Part shown: positions 48,683-57,681 of the stretch, in pieces
Layout: each line of letters begins with the position of its first letter
How positions within the stretch are numbered: position 1 is the first letter of the stretch
NCBI RefSeq assembly: GCF_035994185.1
Contig: NZ_CP108538.1
Span: 7,009,501 to 7,073,500 of the forward strand
Length of the DNA: 64,000 nt
Reading direction: 5' to 3'
Source: Streptomyces sp. NBC_01217
GTDB taxonomy: Bacteria; Actinomycetota; Actinomycetes; Streptomycetales; Streptomycetaceae
Program-made: the position numbers and the translations under genes
Notes under the pieces: generated by a model
Database searches by the model: none
The model's input: the letters and a program-made list of their open reading frames with translations, nothing else
What the model was told of the DNA's origin: nothing

Positions 48683-50424
48683 GCGCCTCCGGTATCGTCC
48701 GGCTGCCCCGCCAGGTCGCCGATGCCCATGTGGACGAGCTTGTCGCCCTCGACCCGGTACTCGGGACGACGCTCGGCGCGAAGGAGAGTTCCGCACGGCT
48801 CCCCGATTTCTCTCCCGAGGGAGCCCAAGGACTCGCGGATCTGGCCCGCCGCACACTCGGCCGGCTCGAAGGGGCCGAACGCGCACCGGGGGCCGACAGC
48901 GCGGTGGAGAGACGCTGTGCGCGTCTGTTGCGGGAGAGGCTCGACGCCGGACTGGCCCTGCACGAGGCCGGGGAACACCTGCGCACGGTGGGCAACATGA
49001 GCACCCCCGTGCACGCCGTGCGCAGGGCCTTCACACTGATGCCGGCCGGCACCGAGGAGGACTGGGCGGCGATCGGCGAACGCCTGCGGACCGTACCCAC
49101 CGCACTCGCGGGCTACCGCACCTCACTGGAATCCGGTCTGAGCCACAAGCAGCACGGAGCACCGGGCCCGACCGCCGCACTCATCGGGCAGCTCACCGAG
49201 TGGACATCCGGGCCCCGCCCCAATACGCGGAACACACCTCGCCGGGGGTGGTTCGAGGAGTTCGTCACGGACGGCCCCGTACGGCTGCGCGCCGGGCTCG
49301 GCTCCGCGGCCCGCGAGGCCACCGAAGCGGTCGTCGGACTGCGCGACTGGCTCCGCGACGTCTACGCACCGGCTGTCGCGGGCACGCCCGACACCGTGGG
49401 CCGCGAGCGCTACGCCCGCTGGGCACGCCACCACACCGGCACGGACCTCGATCTGGACGAGGCCTACGCGTACGGCTGGTCGGAATACCACCGCATCCAC
49501 AGTGAGATGAGAGCAGCGGCCGGTGATGTGCTGCCCGGAGCCGCGACACCCTGGGCGGCCCTGAAGCACCTGGACGAGCACGGCGCGCATGTGGACGGCG
49601 TCGATGCCGTGCGGTCCTGGCTCCAGGAACTGATGGACGAAACCATCGCCGCCGTCGACGGCACCCACTTCGAACTCGCCGACCGCTTACGCAGGGTGGA
49701 GTCCCGCATCGCCCCGCCGGGCAGCGCCGCGGCCCCGTACTACACACCGCCGTCGCAGGACTTCTCCCGTCCCGGCCGCACCTGGCTGCCGACCATGGGC
49801 GAGAACCGCTTCCCCGTGTACGACCTGGTGTCCACCTGGTATCACGAAGGCGTACCCGGCCACCATCTGCAGCTCGCCCAGTGGGTGCATGTCGCCGATG
49901 AACTCTCCCGCTACCAGACCTCGGTGGGCATGGTCAGTGCCAACTGCGAGGGCTGGGCGCTCTATGCCGAGCGGCTGATGGACGAGCTCGGCTTCCTCAC
50001 CGACGCGGAGCGCAGACTCGGCTACCTGGACAGCCAGATGATGCGCGCCCTTCGCGTGATCGTGGACATCGGAATGCACCTGGGCCTGAGAATTCCCCCG
50101 GATTCCCCCTTCCGCCCCGGTGAGCGCTGGACCCCCGGCCTCGCCAGGGAATTCTTCGGCCGGCACAGCAGCAGGCCCGATGAATTCATCGACAGTGAGC
50201 TGACCCGCTATCTCTCCAGGCCCGCACAGGCCATCGGCTACAAACTCGGTGAACGGGCCTGGCTGCTCGGCCGCGAGAACGCCCGCCGCGCACAAGGCCC
50301 GGCGTTCGACGCGAAAGCCTGGCACATGGCGGCACTCTCGATGGGAAATCTCGGCCTGGGCGATCTGGTGGACGAACTGTCAATGATCCAGCCGGACCGT
50401 GGGAACGAGGTGGAGGCGCCATGA
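48679..50424 (+). CDS. DUF885-family zinc metallopeptidase-like protein
   Basis: A 581-residue, mostly helical protein of the DUF885 type. Its metal site is the HEGVPGHH motif (His389, Glu390, His396 region), with a downstream [11 protein letters not shown] segment carrying the likely third ligand. There is no signal peptide or membrane segment, so it is probably cytoplasmic. It is translationally coupled on both sides (ATGA with the terminal NRPS and again with the following A-T gene), so it belongs to the operon rather than being a bystander. Peptidase-like zinc chemistry is the family expectation. Removal of a protecting residue or leader, or cleavage of the peptide in self-defence, would fit, but nothing in the sequence settles it. 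Confidence 0.78.
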   Translation: MSASGIVRLPRQVADAHVDELVALDPVLGTTLGAKESSARLPDFSPEGAQGLADLARRTLGRLEGAERAPGADSAVERRCARLLRERLDAGLALHEAGEHLRTVGNMSTPVHAVRRAFTLMPAGTEEDWAAIGERLRTVPTALAGYRTSLESGLSHKQHGAPGPTAALIGQLTEWTSGPRPNTRNTPRRGWFEEFVTDGPVRLRAGLGSAAREATEAVVGLRDWLRDVYAPAVAGTPDTVGRERYARWARHHTGTDLDLDEAYAYGWSEYHRIHSEMRAAAGDVLPGAATPWAALKHLDEHGAHVDGVDAVRSWLQELMDETIAAVDGTHFELADRLRRVESRIAPPGSAAAPYYTPPSQDFSRPGRTWLPTMGENRFPVYDLVSTWYHEGVPGHHLQLAQWVHVADELSRYQTSVGMVSANCEGWALYAERLMDELGFLTDAERRLGYLDSQMMRALRVIVDIGMHLGLRIPPDSPFRPGERWTPGLAREFFGRHSSRPDEFIDSELTRYLSRPAQAIGYKLGERAWLLGRENARRAQGPAFDAKAWHMAALSMGNLGLGDLVDELSMIQPDRGNEVEAP

Positions 50425-52292
50425 CCGAACGGCTGCCTGAGCGGTGTGGGTATGAGTTTGTCGGGGATTGGGTGGGTGGGGGTGGGGTTGCGTTGGTGGG
50501 GGAGGGGGTGGAGTGGTCGTACGGGGAGTTGGGTCGGCGTGTGGGTGTGTTGGCGGGGGTGTTGCGGGGGTGGGGTGTTGGTCCTGAGGTGAGGGTGGGG
50601 GTGTGTTTGGGGCGGGGTGTTGATGTGGTGGTGGCGGTGTTGGGGGTGTGGCGGGCTGGGGGTGTGGTGGTTCCGTTGGATCCGGGTTATCCGGTGGGGC
50701 GGTTGGGTTTCATGGTGGGGGATGCGGTGCCTGGTGTGGTGGTGACGTCGGGGTGTTGGGTGGGGCGATTGCCGGTGGGTTGTGGTGTGGTGTTGGTGGA
50801 GGAGGTGGACTGGTCGTCGGGTGAGGTGTTCTCGGGTGATGCGGGTGTGGTTCCGGCGAATGCCGCGTACGTGGTGTACACCTCGGGATCGACGGGCCGG
50901 CCCAAGGGCGTCGTCGTACCGCACCGCGGACTGGGCGCCGTGGTCACCGAACAGCGGCGCCGCTTCGGAATCCGCCGTGAGGACCGGGTGCTGTCCTTCT
51001 CCTCGCCGAGCTTCGACGCCTGGATCTTCGAACTGCTCCTCGCCTTCGGTTCCGGAGCCTGCCTCTGCACGCTGCCCTGGCCCGAGCCCGATCTGCTCCG
51101 GCTCGCCGGTCATTTGCGACGCACCGGAGTGACCGCGGCGATGTTCCCGCCCGCCGCCCTGTCCGTCCTGGAGGGCGAGGACCTGCCCGACCTGCGGATC
51201 ATCATGGTCACCGGAGAAGTCTGCCCGCCCGCCGTGGCCCGCAGATGGGCCTTCGAGCGGGCCTTCTACAACTGCTACGGGCCGACCGAGACCACCATCT
51301 GGGCCGCCTGCCACGGCCCCCACGACCAACCCGACCACCCCGACGGGGCCTCGGTGCCCATCGGCACCCCGGTCGCAGGCGTCCGGGCACATGTGCTCGA
51401 CGAGCAGGGCCGCCCGGTGGCCCATGGGGAGAGCGGCGAACTCTGCGTCGGCGGTGGCGTCGTCACCCGGGGATACCTCGGGCAGCCCGGGCTGACGGCC
51501 GAGCGCTTCGTCCCCGATCCGTTCGCCGGGGAGCCGGGCGCCCGGATGTACCGGACCGGCGACCGGGTCCGGTGGGACGACGAAGGACGGCTCCGCTTCG
51601 GCGGCCGCCTCGACCGGCAGGTGCAGATCCGCGGCTTCCGCGTCGAACCCGCCGAAGTGGAGGCCCGGCTGCGCGCCCTGCCCGGAGTCGAGGACGCAGC
51701 CGTGGTCGCCCACGGAGACGTCGAGGACAGCAGCGGAATCCGGCTGGCCGCGTTCGCCGTCCCCACCGCGGCGGTTGACGGCCTGCCGCAGCAGCTGATC
51801 ACCGCACTCGCGGCGGAGCTGCCGTCCCACATGGTCCCCGAAACCATCGTCCTGCTCGGCGAGTTGCCGCGCACGGTCAACGGGAAGACCGATCAGGAAG
51901 CGCTGCGCACGAGAGCGGCACGGACGGCGCGCACATCCGGCCGGGAGCCGGGGCGGACGGACACCCCGGCCACGGACACCGAACGGACCTTGGCCGGCAT
52001 CTGGCAGGAACTCTTCGCCCGTGACGGGCTCGGCGCCGGCGCCGACTTCTTCGAACTGGGCGGGCATTCCCTGATCGCCGCCCGCTGCGCGGCACGGGTA
52101 CGGACCCGGCTGGCGGTGGAGCTGACACCGCGCGACATCTACGACGCTCCCGTACTGCGCGATCTGGCCGCTGTCGTCGACGGCCTCGGCCGCGGCCCGT
52201 TCGCCGCCCGGGCCCGCACCATCCCCCGCGCCCCGCGCGAGGGATTCCGCCGTGACCTGCCCAACGACAGCAAGGAGTCCCCCGAGCGATGA
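50421..52292 (+). CDS. Stand-alone NRPS A-T didomain (substrate unassigned)
   Basis: A 623-residue A-T protein with A3 ([14 protein letters not shown]) near 151, the A10 lysine in TVNGKTDQ, and the T-domain serine in FFELGGHSLI near 550. The pocket read by eye is DAFMMTCIW plus Lys, not an amino-acid code I know. The front of the A domain is unusually short and Gly/Val-rich because it is encoded by a G/T-skewed repeat shared with the next gene. The ATG overlaps the DUF885 stop. With no C domain it must pass its residue to another protein; the adjacent C-A-T protein is the obvious partner. It could equally hold an amino acid while the downstream cassette modifies it. Confidence 0.87.
   Translation: MTERLPERCGYEFVGDWVGGGGVALVGEGVEWSYGELGRRVGVLAGVLRGWGVGPEVRVGVCLGRGVDVVVAVLGVWRAGGVVVPLDPGYPVGRLGFMVGDAVPGVVVTSGCWVGRLPVGCGVVLVEEVDWSSGEVFSGDAGVVPANAAYVVYTSGSTGRPKGVVVPHRGLGAVVTEQRRRFGIRREDRVLSFSSPSFDAWIFELLLAFGSGACLCTLPWPEPDLLRLAGHLRRTGVTAAMFPPAALSVLEGEDLPDLRIIMVTGEVCPPAVARRWAFERAFYNCYGPTETTIWAACHGPHDQPDHPDGASVPIGTPVAGVRAHVLDEQGRPVAHGESGELCVGGGVVTRGYLGQPGLTAERFVPDPFAGEPGARMYRTGDRVRWDDEGRLRFGGRLDRQVQIRGFRVEPAEVEARLRALPGVEDAAVVAHGDVEDSSGIRLAAFAVPTAAVDGLPQQLITALAAELPSHMVPETIVLLGELPRTVNGKTDQEALRTRAARTARTSGREPGRTDTPATDTERTLAGIWQELFARDGLGAGADFFELGGHSLIAARCAARVRTRLAVELTPRDIYDAPVLRDLAAVVDGLGRGPFAARARTIPRAPREGFRRDLPNDSKESPER
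50435..50905. repeat. G/T-skewed duplicated segment 3, copy A (GRINS-like)
   Basis: A 471-bp segment repeated at 53689-54165. The copies differ by one 6-bp indel near 50475 and one synonymous base (A at 50768, G at 54028). It encodes the A-domain N-terminal part up to motif A3 and ends within the PKG codons. Confidence 0.9.
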
Positions 52293-55200
52293 ACAGCACC
52301 GCAGCCCCGCTCGGCCGCAGCGCCTACGTCATGCCCGCCTCCTTCGCGCAGGAGCGCATGTGGATGATCGAGCAGATGGAGGACGACGCCCCGGACTACA
52401 ACATCCAGATGGGCCTCCGTTTCACCGGTCCGCTGGACACCCCGGTGCTGGAACGCGCCATGACGGAGGTCTTCGCACGGCACGACGTACTGCGCACCAC
52501 GTTCACCACCGAGAACGAACGCCTCTTCCAGGTGATCTCCCCGGCCAGCTCGCCCGTGCACATCGAACACGTCGACCTCACGGACGCCCGCGACCCCGAG
52601 GCGGAACTGCACAGGTTCCGGCTGCGGGAACTGCGCAGCCCCTTCGATCTGGAGCGCGGACCACTGGTGCGGAACTACCTGGTCAAGGTGGCCGAGCAGA
52701 GCAGTGTCCTGCTCATGGTGATGGACCACATCGTGGGCGACGCATGGTCCCAGCGTGTGCTCCAGAACGAACTCGCCACACTGCACCGCGCGTTCCTGCG
52801 CGGCGAACCCAGCCCGCTCCCCGACCTGGCGATCCAGTACGCCGACTACGCGATCTGGCAGCGGGAGCAGCTGGACAGCGGCGAGCTCGACGGACAGATC
52901 GCCTTCTGGCGCCGCAAGCTCGGCGAGAACCCGCCGCAACGAGTCGACCTCCGCGCCGAGCCCGGACGGCGCCAGGGACGTCACGGCGATCTGCGCTTCC
53001 CGCTCCCGCTCGATCTCATGGAGAGGACCGACGCCTGGGCCCGCGGCGAAGGAGCATCGCTCAACGCCGCGCTGCTGGCCCTGTTCAGCCTGCTGCTCGC
53101 CGGACGCAGCGGCCTGCGCGACCTCGCCGTCGGCAACCTGACCAGCAACCGACCGCAGCCGGAGCTGGAGGAGCTGATCGGATTCTTCGTCAACTGCGTC
53201 GTCCTGCGCCTGGATCTCTCCGGCGACCCGAGCCTGCGCGAACTGACCCTGCGCTCCAGGAACACGGCCCTCGAAGCCTACGCACACCAGGAGGTCCCCT
53301 TCGAGCGCGTGGTCGAGGAGCTCCACCCCGTCCGAGAACCCGGCCGGCAGCCGCTGTGCGATGTGATGTTCCAGCTCAGCGACGTGGACATCGAAACGGT
53401 CCGCTACGAGGGGCTCGATGTGGCGGTCCTGCCCGTGGAGAGTGCCCCCGCACCGATCGACCTTCTGCTGTCCGTGATGAAGGAGGGCGGGCAGTACGAG
53501 GCCGTCTGGGACTACGACACCGACCTGCTCGACGCGGCCACCATCACCCGTCTGCAACAGGGGTTCGAGGAGCTGCTGCACCTGCTGGCCGCCGACCCCG
53601 AGGTCCGGATCGGCGAGCTGGACGCGATGGGATCCGCCGAACGCAGCTTGCTCCTCGACGACTTGAGCGGTCGCGGCATTCCCGCCGAGCCTGAGCGGTG
53701 TGGGTATGAGTTTGTCGGGGATTGGGTGGGTGTGGGTGAGGGTGGGGTTGCGTTGGTGGGGGAGGGGGTGGAGTGGTCGTACGGGGAGTTGGGTCGGCGT
53801 GTGGGTGTGTTGGCGGGGGTGTTGCGGGGGTGGGGTGTTGGTCCTGAGGTGAGGGTGGGGGTGTGTTTGGGGCGGGGTGTTGATGTGGTGGTGGCGGTGT
53901 TGGGGGTGTGGCGGGCTGGGGGTGTGGTGGTTCCGTTGGATCCGGGTTATCCGGTGGGGCGGTTGGGTTTCATGGTGGGGGATGCGGTGCCTGGTGTGGT
54001 GGTGACGTCGGGGTGTTGGGTGGGGCGGTTGCCGGTGGGTTGTGGTGTGGTGTTGGTGGAGGAGGTGGACTGGTCGTCGGGTGAGGTGTTCTCGGGTGAT
54101 GCGGGTGTGGTTCCGGCGAATGCCGCGTACGTGGTGTACACCTCGGGATCGACGGGCCGGCCCAAAGGTGTTGTCGTATCGCACCGCGGACTGGGCGGAC
54201 TGGTGGCCGAGGCCGCGACACGCTTCGGCGTCACCACCGACGACCGCGTCCTGTCCTTCTCCTCGCCGAGCTTCGACGCCTGGATCTACGAGCTGTTCAT
54301 CGCGCTCGCGCACGGGGCGCGGCTGTGCGTGCCGCCCGTGAGCGAGGAGACCGGCGCGGTGCTGCTCGAAGAGCTGCCGGACTGGCTCCGTGCCCAGCAC
54401 GTCACCGTGGCGACACTGCCGCCCTCCCTGCTCGCGGCATGGACGGACGAGGACCTCCCCGAACTCCGCGTGCTGTCATCCGTGGGCGAGACCTGCGCCC
54501 CGGCCGTCGCCGAGCACTGGTCCCGGGGGCGGGTGCTCGTCAACGGCTACGGACCGACCGAGACCACCGTCGGCGCCACCCACCACCGCATCACCGAGGG
54601 ACCGGTCGGATCCCATATCCCGATCGGCACGCCGTTCCCCGGCACCCGGGTCTACGTACTGGACGCCGAGACACGCCTGGTGCCGCACGGCGTGGCGGGC
54701 GAGCTGTGCGTCGGAGGGCCCGCGGTGGCGCGCGGATACGGCGGCCGGCCGGGCCTGACGGCCGAGCGCTTCGTGCCCGATCCGTTCGCCGGGGAGCCGG
54801 GTGCCCGGATGTACCGGACCGGCGACCGGGTCTGGTGGGACGACGAAGGACGGCTCTGCTTCGGCGGCCGCCTCGACCGGCAGGTGCAGATCCGCGGCTT
54901 CCGCGTCGAACCCGCCGAGGTCGAAGCCGTACTGACCCGCTGTCCGGAGATTTCCGAGGCTGTCGTCGTCCCCCGCGAGGACGCCGCAGGCGGGCGGGAA
55001 CTGGTGGCCTTCGTGACCGCCGCGCCGCACCGTACCGCCGAACCGGAAAAGCTCCGTGAGGCATGCGGCGAGGCGCTCCCGGCGCCCTGGATCCCCGCAC
55101 GGATCACCGTTCTCGACACGCTGCCACGACTGCCCAACGGCAAGACCGACCGCGACCTGCTGGCCGGTACCGGCCCGGTGGCCGAGCCGGAGCACCGGGA

Positions 55201-55459
55201 CACCGGCGGCGGCGCGCCCCTCAGCCCGCTGGAGCAGCTGGTCGCGGACATCTGGGGCGAGGTGTTCGACCGCAAGGACCTCGGCCGCGACACCGACTTC
55301 TTCGACCTGGGCGGTCACTCGCTGCTCGCCTCACGGATCATCGCGCGCATCCGGGCCGAACTGAACCTGCCGGTACCCGTACGCACCCTGTTCAACTCCC
55401 CGGTGCTCTGCGAATTCGTCACCGCCCTCGTCGCCCTCGAAGCCGGGCACCACGAGTAG
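52289..55459 (+). CDS. NRPS module C-A-T (substrate unassigned; degenerate C3 motif)
   Basis: A 1056-residue single module. In the C domain the core motif reads DHIVGDA (about 147-153) instead of HHxxxDG. The second, catalytic His is kept, while the first His and last Gly are changed. The rest of the domain looks normal (SFAQERMWMIEQM at the start). A3 is near 617. The pocket read by eye is DAYTSVGVG plus Lys, unassigned. The A10 motif is LPNGKTDR, and the T-domain serine is in [10 protein letters not shown] near 1010. The front of the A domain is copy B of G/T-skewed repeat 3. It overlaps the A-T gene upstream (ATGA) and is followed after 51 bp by the five-gene cassette. It ends without TE or E. 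Confidence 0.9.
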   Translation: MNSTAAPLGRSAYVMPASFAQERMWMIEQMEDDAPDYNIQMGLRFTGPLDTPVLERAMTEVFARHDVLRTTFTTENERLFQVISPASSPVHIEHVDLTDARDPEAELHRFRLRELRSPFDLERGPLVRNYLVKVAEQSSVLLMVMDHIVGDAWSQRVLQNELATLHRAFLRGEPSPLPDLAIQYADYAIWQREQLDSGELDGQIAFWRRKLGENPPQRVDLRAEPGRRQGRHGDLRFPLPLDLMERTDAWARGEGASLNAALLALFSLLLAGRSGLRDLAVGNLTSNRPQPELEELIGFFVNCVVLRLDLSGDPSLRELTLRSRNTALEAYAHQEVPFERVVEELHPVREPGRQPLCDVMFQLSDVDIETVRYEGLDVAVLPVESAPAPIDLLLSVMKEGGQYEAVWDYDTDLLDAATITRLQQGFEELLHLLAADPEVRIGELDAMGSAERSLLLDDLSGRGIPAEPERCGYEFVGDWVGVGEGGVALVGEGVEWSYGELGRRVGVLAGVLRGWGVGPEVRVGVCLGRGVDVVVAVLGVWRAGGVVVPLDPGYPVGRLGFMVGDAVPGVVVTSGCWVGRLPVGCGVVLVEEVDWSSGEVFSGDAGVVPANAAYVVYTSGSTGRPKGVVVSHRGLGGLVAEAATRFGVTTDDRVLSFSSPSFDAWIYELFIALAHGARLCVPPVSEETGAVLLEELPDWLRAQHVTVATLPPSLLAAWTDEDLPELRVLSSVGETCAPAVAEHWSRGRVLVNGYGPTETTVGATHHRITEGPVGSHIPIGTPFPGTRVYVLDAETRLVPHGVAGELCVGGPAVARGYGGRPGLTAERFVPDPFAGEPGARMYRTGDRVWWDDEGRLCFGGRLDRQVQIRGFRVEPAEVEAVLTRCPEISEAVVVPREDAAGGRELVAFVTAAPHRTAEPEKLREACGEALPAPWIPARITVLDTLPRLPNGKTDRDLLAGTGPVAEPEHRDTGGGAPLSPLEQLVADIWGEVFDRKDLGRDTDFFDLGGHSLLASRIIARIRAELNLPVPVRTLFNSPVLCEFVTALVALEAGHHE
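53689..54165. repeat. G/T-skewed duplicated segment 3, copy B (GRINS-like)
   Basis: A 477-bp partner of 50435-50905, displaced by 3254-3260 bp. It carries two extra codons relative to copy A. Identity stops inside the codons for PKG; after that the two genes diverge and return to C-rich codon use. Confidence 0.9.
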
Positions 55460-55510
55460 CCCCGCACCGACCGGCCGACCTTCATCCCTTCCGAACGAAA
55501 GGCCGCAGTC

Positions 55511-56422
55511 ATGCTGGCGTCCACGCTCCTGACCGCCCTGGACCTGCCGGACCACGACTCCACGCACCTCACCGCCTCGGGCATGCACTTCCCCGACGGC
55601 GCCGACTACCGGACCGAGGTTCCGGTGGTGAACAGCATCGTCACCTTCCGGGCACTGGTCCGGCGCACCGCCGCACACCACCTCGTCGTCAACCGGGTCA
55701 CCGAGACCCTGGGCATGTTCCGGCACACCCGGACGGAGATCACCGAGTACGTGAACTGCGCGCGGGACGAAGGCATCGCCCTGATCATGTCCGTCGGACC
55801 TCGTGCTTCGTACGACACCAGTGCGACCCGCGCGGCGCCGCACGGCAGCTACCTCGGCTATCGGCTGCGCGGCATGGACCAGATCCGCCGCGCCGTGGAC
55901 GACGTGCTGCGCGGAATCGAACTCGGCGTACGAGGATTCGTGGTCTACGACGAGGGGCTGCTGTCCGTCCTGGGCGAGGCCCGCCGCCGTGAACTGCTGC
56001 CGCCCGACGTGTGGTTCAAGGCCTCCGCCCACATGGGCTGCGGGAATCCCGTATCGGCCCGGCTGCTCGAACGCCTCGGCGCGGACAGTGTCAATCCCGT
56101 GCGTGACCTGTCCCTGGACATGCTCCGGGCCATACGCGGCCAGCTCTCCGTACCGATCGATCTGCATACGGACAACCCGCCCAGCTCGGGCGGGTTCGTG
56201 CGGACGTACGAGGCACCCGACATGGTGCGCGTGGCACGGCCCGTGTACCTCAAGTCCGGAAACTCGATGCTGCGCGAGCACGGCCAGTTCACCGACGCGA
56301 GCGACGGCGAACGCATGGCGGACCAGGTCGCCATCGTGCGGGAAACACTGGAGCGGTTCGCGCCGGAACTCACCCAGAGCCCCGCACAGGCGGCCCTCGG
56401 CCGTCAGGTGGACGTCGCATGA
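55511..56422 (+). CDS. U32-peptidase-like TIM-barrel protein
   Basis: A 303-residue protein that resembles the U32 'peptidase' family. The segment VWFKASAHMGCGNPVSARLLERLGADSVNPVRDLSLDML and the closing VYLKSGNS are the recognisable parts. Characterised U32 relatives (UbiU/UbiV, RlhA) bind a 4Fe-4S cluster with four cysteines; here I see only two (NCARDEG and HMGCGN), so that cluster is unlikely in its usual form. The ATG follows GAAAGG. It opens a run of five genes joined by ATGA or GTGA overlaps, so it should act in the same pathway as the ProA-, ThiM-, ATP-grasp- and aminotransferase-like proteins. The reaction is unknown. The family assignment is moderate because it rests on pattern memory, not a search. 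Confidence 0.55.
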   Translation: MLASTLLTALDLPDHDSTHLTASGMHFPDGADYRTEVPVVNSIVTFRALVRRTAAHHLVVNRVTETLGMFRHTRTEITEYVNCARDEGIALIMSVGPRASYDTSATRAAPHGSYLGYRLRGMDQIRRAVDDVLRGIELGVRGFVVYDEGLLSVLGEARRRELLPPDVWFKASAHMGCGNPVSARLLERLGADSVNPVRDLSLDMLRAIRGQLSVPIDLHTDNPPSSGGFVRTYEAPDMVRVARPVYLKSGNSMLREHGQFTDASDGERMADQVAIVRETLERFAPELTQSPAQAALGRQVDVA

Positions 56423-57681
56423 GCGCCACGAACGGTACGGCGCAGGACGTCCGCGCCGTACGCGCCGCGTCCCGTGCCGCCGCCGACCTGACCCCGCAGG
56501 ACAAGCAGCGCGTTCTGCACCGCATCGCGGCACTGACCGAGGCCCGGCTCGACGACATCGTCGCCGCCAACAGGGCGGAGGCCGAAGCGACACAGGCCCG
56601 CGCGGGCAGCGACCGTCCGGCGGGCCGCGCCCTGCTGCGCCGCCCGCGCCTGACCCGGATCCTGCAAGGCATCCGGGAACTCGCCGATACCGAGGACCCG
56701 GCCGGCTCCTTGAGGGACATCACCGTGCAGCCCAACGGCCTGCTCGTCGGCCGCATGCGCGTCCCGCTCGGGGTCCTGGCCGTCATCTACGAGAGCCGCC
56801 CCGAGGTGACGCTCGAAGCCGCCGCGCTCGCCGTCAAGAGCGGGAACGCCGTGCTGCTGCGGGGAAGCGCCGACTGCGCGGGAACCGACACGCTCCTGGC
56901 CGAAGTGGCGCGCGAGGCCCTGCGGACCGAGGGTCTGAACCCCGACATCGTGCGCCGGCCGCACTCCACGGACCGGTCCGCGGTCTGGGACCTGGTCACC
57001 GGGGACGAGGCGATCGACCTCGTGGTCGCCCGGGGCGGAGAGACGTTCCTCGAAGAACTGCGCAACCGCTCGCGCTACCCCGTGCTCAGCTCCGGCGGCG
57101 GCAACTGCCACATCTACGTCGACGCGGAGGCCGATCAGGACGCCGCCTCCCGCATCGTGGCCAACGCCAAGCTCTCCGACCCCGGCATGTGCAACGCCGT
57201 CGAGACGCTCCTGATCCACGCGGCCCACACGGCCGGCTACCTGCCGCGGCTGCTCGGCGAGCTGACGGACGCCGGGGTGGAACTGCGGGGCTGCGCCGTG
57301 GCCGCCGCCGCCCACCCCGCCGTTGAACCGGCCACCGACGACGACTGGGCCACCGAATACCTGGCCCCGGTCCTGGCGGTGCGCGTGGTGTCCGGCCTGG
57401 AGGAGGCGATGGCACACATCGCCACGTACGGCACCGGGCATTCCGAAGCCATAGTCACCACCCGGCTCGACCACGCCCGCCGCTTCCAGTACGCCGTCGA
57501 CGCCGCGGCCGTGTACGTCAACGCCTCCACCCGGTTCACCTACGGCTACACGTTCGGCATCGGTCCGATGCTCGGCATATCGACCCAGAAGCTGCACGCC
57601 CGAGGACCGCTGGGCGTACGGGACCTGATGGCGCAGAAGTACGTCATCACCGGCGACGGCCACACCAGGGAGACCGCATGA
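56419..57681 (+). CDS. ProA-like gamma-glutamyl-phosphate reductase homologue
   Basis: A 420-residue NADPH-dependent acyl-phosphate reductase of the aldehyde-dehydrogenase fold, full length for ProA. The catalytic Cys258 is in PGMCNAVETLL. GTGHSEAIVTT and VNASTRF are present, and the C-terminal STQKLHARGPLG is conserved. The segment after VNASTRF reads TYGYTFGIGPMLGIS, where ProA proteins normally have TDG...GAEIGIS, so acidic residues near the active site are lost. That suggests a substrate other than glutamyl phosphate. Housekeeping proA normally sits beside proB or obg; here it is coupled to biosynthetic genes on both sides. The expected reaction is reduction of an acyl phosphate to an aldehyde. 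Confidence 0.87.
   Translation: MSATNGTAQDVRAVRAASRAAADLTPQDKQRVLHRIAALTEARLDDIVAANRAEAEATQARAGSDRPAGRALLRRPRLTRILQGIRELADTEDPAGSLRDITVQPNGLLVGRMRVPLGVLAVIYESRPEVTLEAAALAVKSGNAVLLRGSADCAGTDTLLAEVAREALRTEGLNPDIVRRPHSTDRSAVWDLVTGDEAIDLVVARGGETFLEELRNRSRYPVLSSGGGNCHIYVDAEADQDAASRIVANAKLSDPGMCNAVETLLIHAAHTAGYLPRLLGELTDAGVELRGCAVAAAAHPAVEPATDDDWATEYLAPVLAVRVVSGLEEAMAHIATYGTGHSEAIVTTRLDHARRFQYAVDAAAVYVNASTRFTYGYTFGIGPMLGISTQKLHARGPLGVRDLMAQKYVITGDGHTRETA

Noticed and set aside
7529..55459. Assignment to a known family such as skyllamycin, ramoplanin/enduracidin or telomycin
   Set aside because: Individual enzymes are shared, but module order and predicted residues do not match what I recall of those assembly lines.
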